The notes under the pieces were generated by a model, which saw only the letters and a program-made list of their open reading frames with translations, was not told where the DNA came from and searched no databases. From Sulfurospirillum arsenophilum NBRC 109478 (GTDB lineage: Bacteria > Campylobacterota > Campylobacteria > Campylobacterales > Sulfurospirillaceae): 64,000 nucleotides of DNA. Shown here piece after piece: positions 62,707 through 64,000 of the stretch. Both the position numbers and the translations under genes were made by a program. Location of the stretch: contig NZ_BBQF01000001.1 of NCBI RefSeq assembly GCF_000813345.1, positions 124,001 through 188,000 of the forward strand, in the 5' to 3' direction. Each line of letters starts with the position of its first letter. Positions within the stretch are counted from its first letter, which is position 1.

Positions 62707-63918
62707 ATGTTTGATGAGATTAGATTTAATACAATTGATAGGTTACCTGGGTATGTTTTTGCCGAAATTAATGAGATAAAATTAGCAGCTCGCCATGCAG
62801 GTGATGATATTATTGACTTTTCAATGGGTAACCCAGATGGTAGAACGCCGCAGCATATTATTGATAAACTAGTAGAGTCTGCTCAAAAAGATGGCACACA
62901 TGGCTATTCTGTGAGTAAGGGAATTTTTAAACTTCGTTTAGCGATTTGTAATTGGTATGCACGCAAATATGGAGTTACACTTGATCCAAACACTGAAGCT
63001 GTAGCAACCCTTGGTAGTAAAGAAGGTTTTGTACATTTAGCTCAAGCTATTATGAATCCAGGTGATGTGGCCGTTGTTCCAGATCCTGCCTATCCAATTC
63101 ATGCGTACGCTTTTATGATTGCAGGTGGAAATGTTCATAAATTTGGAATTGATTATAATGAAAAATATGAACTTGATAAAGAGCAATTTTTTACAAAACT
63201 GAAAAAAGTATTTAAAGAATCAGCTCCCAAACCAAAATTTGTTGTGGTTAACTTCCCACACAATCCAACCTGTGTTACAACCGATGTTGCTTTTTACGAA
63301 GAGTTGGTTGCGTATGCTAAAGAAGAGCGCTTTTACATTATCAGTGATATTGCTTATGCGGATCTCTCTTTTGATGGCTATGAAACACCTTCCATTTTCC
63401 AAGTGGAGGGTGCTAAAGATGTAGCGGTTGAGTGCTATACGCTCTCTAAAAGTTACAATATGGCAGGCTGGCGTGTTGGCTTTGTTGTAGGCAATAAAAA
63501 ATTGGTTGGAGCACTTCAAAAGATTAAATCATGGTTTGATTATGGTATGTTTACCCCAATTCAAGTTGCTTCTACTATTGCGTTAGACGGACCACAAGAG
63601 TGTGTGGATGAAATCAGAGAAAAATACCGTAAACGTCGTGACGTATTGGTTGAGAGTTTCAATAATGCTGGTTGGCCAATGGAAAAACCGCAATCAACGA
63701 TGTTTGTATGGGCAAAAATTCCTAAAGTTGCTGAGCATTTAGGCAGTATGGAGTTTGCAAAACAGCTCTTAAAAGAGGCAAAAATTGCAGTAAGCCCTGG
63801 TATTGGTTTTGGCGAAAGTGGCGAAGGCTATGTCAGAATCGCACTGATTGAAAATGAGAATAGAATCCGTCAAGCCGCTCGAAATGTGAAGAAGTATTTA
63901 AAGAGTTTAGAAGGTTAA
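62707..63918 (+). CDS. Class I aminotransferase, AlaC-like
   Basis: A 403-residue PLP enzyme of fold type I. PLP Lys is in TLSKSYNMAGWRVGF; FPHNPT and AYADLSFDG hold the Asn and Asp that bind the cofactor, and GEGYVRIALIEN contains the substrate-carboxylate Arg. It resembles the AlaC/YfdZ and LL-diaminopimelate aminotransferase group and the Campylobacter gene that precedes hom. Alanine or glutamate transamination is likely. RBS AGAGGAG precedes the ATG. Confidence 0.88.
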   Translation: MFDEIRFNTIDRLPGYVFAEINEIKLAARHAGDDIIDFSMGNPDGRTPQHIIDKLVESAQKDGTHGYSVSKGIFKLRLAICNWYARKYGVTLDPNTEAVATLGSKEGFVHLAQAIMNPGDVAVVPDPAYPIHAYAFMIAGGNVHKFGIDYNEKYELDKEQFFTKLKKVFKESAPKPKFVVVNFPHNPTCVTTDVAFYEELVAYAKEERFYIISDIAYADLSFDGYETPSIFQVEGAKDVAVECYTLSKSYNMAGWRVGFVVGNKKLVGALQKIKSWFDYGMFTPIQVASTIALDGPQECVDEIREKYRKRRDVLVESFNNAGWPMEKPQSTMFVWAKIPKVAEHLGSMEFAKQLLKEAKIAVSPGIGFGESGEGYVRIALIENENRIRQAARNVKKYLKSLEG

Positions 63919-63923
63919 AAAGT

Positions 63924-64000
63924 ATGATAAAAGTTGGAATTATTGGCGTTGGAACCGTTGGAAGCCATGTTGTTAAAATTTTACAAGAGAATGAAGATAT
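63924..64000 (+). CDS. hom: Homoserine dehydrogenase, 5' end (partial)
   Basis: The window ends 77 bases into a frame that starts MIKVGIIGVGTVGSHVV, the NAD(P)-binding Rossmann start of homoserine dehydrogenase. The gene also follows an AlaC-like aminotransferase in Campylobacter. It makes homoserine for threonine and methionine. The rest lies outside the window. Confidence 0.8.
   Translation, partial: MIKVGIIGVGTVGSHVVKILQENED

Overview
The window looks like a chromosomal segment of a Campylobacterota (epsilonproteobacterial) genome, most probably Sulfurospirillum or a close relative. The evidence is gene content and order. A 14-gene complex I operon has the two short proteins known from Campylobacter and Helicobacter where NuoE and NuoF would be, and it is followed directly by the flagellar-motor gene pflA, as in Campylobacter jejuni. 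A UbiA-type prenyltransferase resembles MqnP of the futalosine menaquinone route. A PAS protein and a chemoreceptor are encoded together in the manner of CetB/CetA, and an AlaC-type aminotransferase precedes hom. The DNA is AT-rich. I found no rRNA or tRNA genes, no insertion sequences, prophage or CRISPR, and no gene-free stretch longer than 300 bases. This reads as core genome.

Layout. 0-8 kb: MarC protein, two tandem paralogous Cache chemoreceptors, an MFS transporter and an HD-GYP protein. 8-14 kb: a periplasmic binding protein, histidine kinase and response regulator encoded together, then a secreted cyclophilin and a PII/ammonium-transporter pair. 14-20 kb: a flavoprotein divergent from an HxlR regulator, an aldo/keto reductase, pyrC with a two-component pair, and a PilZ protein. 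20-27 kb: a polar amino-acid ABC transporter, a DMT exporter, and a zinc-type ABC transporter divergent from a Fur-family regulator across a clear dyad. 27-33 kb: lipoprotein, endonuclease IV, FadL and FadD homologues, AAA ATPase. 33-49 kb: nuoA-N and pflA. 49-64 kb: aldehyde dehydrogenase, miaA, prenyltransferase, two small proteins, a zinc-type chemoreceptor with PAS partner, moaA against a divergent moeA, rsmE, rpmE, rsmI, a SpoU methyltransferase, a RodZ-like protein, an aminotransferase and the start of hom.

How the genes work together. Complex I (probably not NADH-fed, because NuoE/F are replaced) and the menaquinone prenyltransferase serve the respiratory chain. Four sensory systems (three chemoreceptors with a PAS partner, two two-component systems, HD-GYP and PilZ proteins) couple environment to motility, for which pflA supplies a motor part. 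PII/Amt, the amino-acid ABC system and the zinc ABC system cover nutrient uptake.

The most unusual signal is not a gene. The perfect palindrome TTACATGTAA occurs 27 times by my hand count, where about 0.2 would be expected by chance. It lies within genes in two of the three possible reading frames, is enriched between genes, and twice occurs as a close pair able to fold into a hairpin. It behaves like a highly iterated palindrome or a DNA-uptake-type signal, and I know of no description of it in this group.
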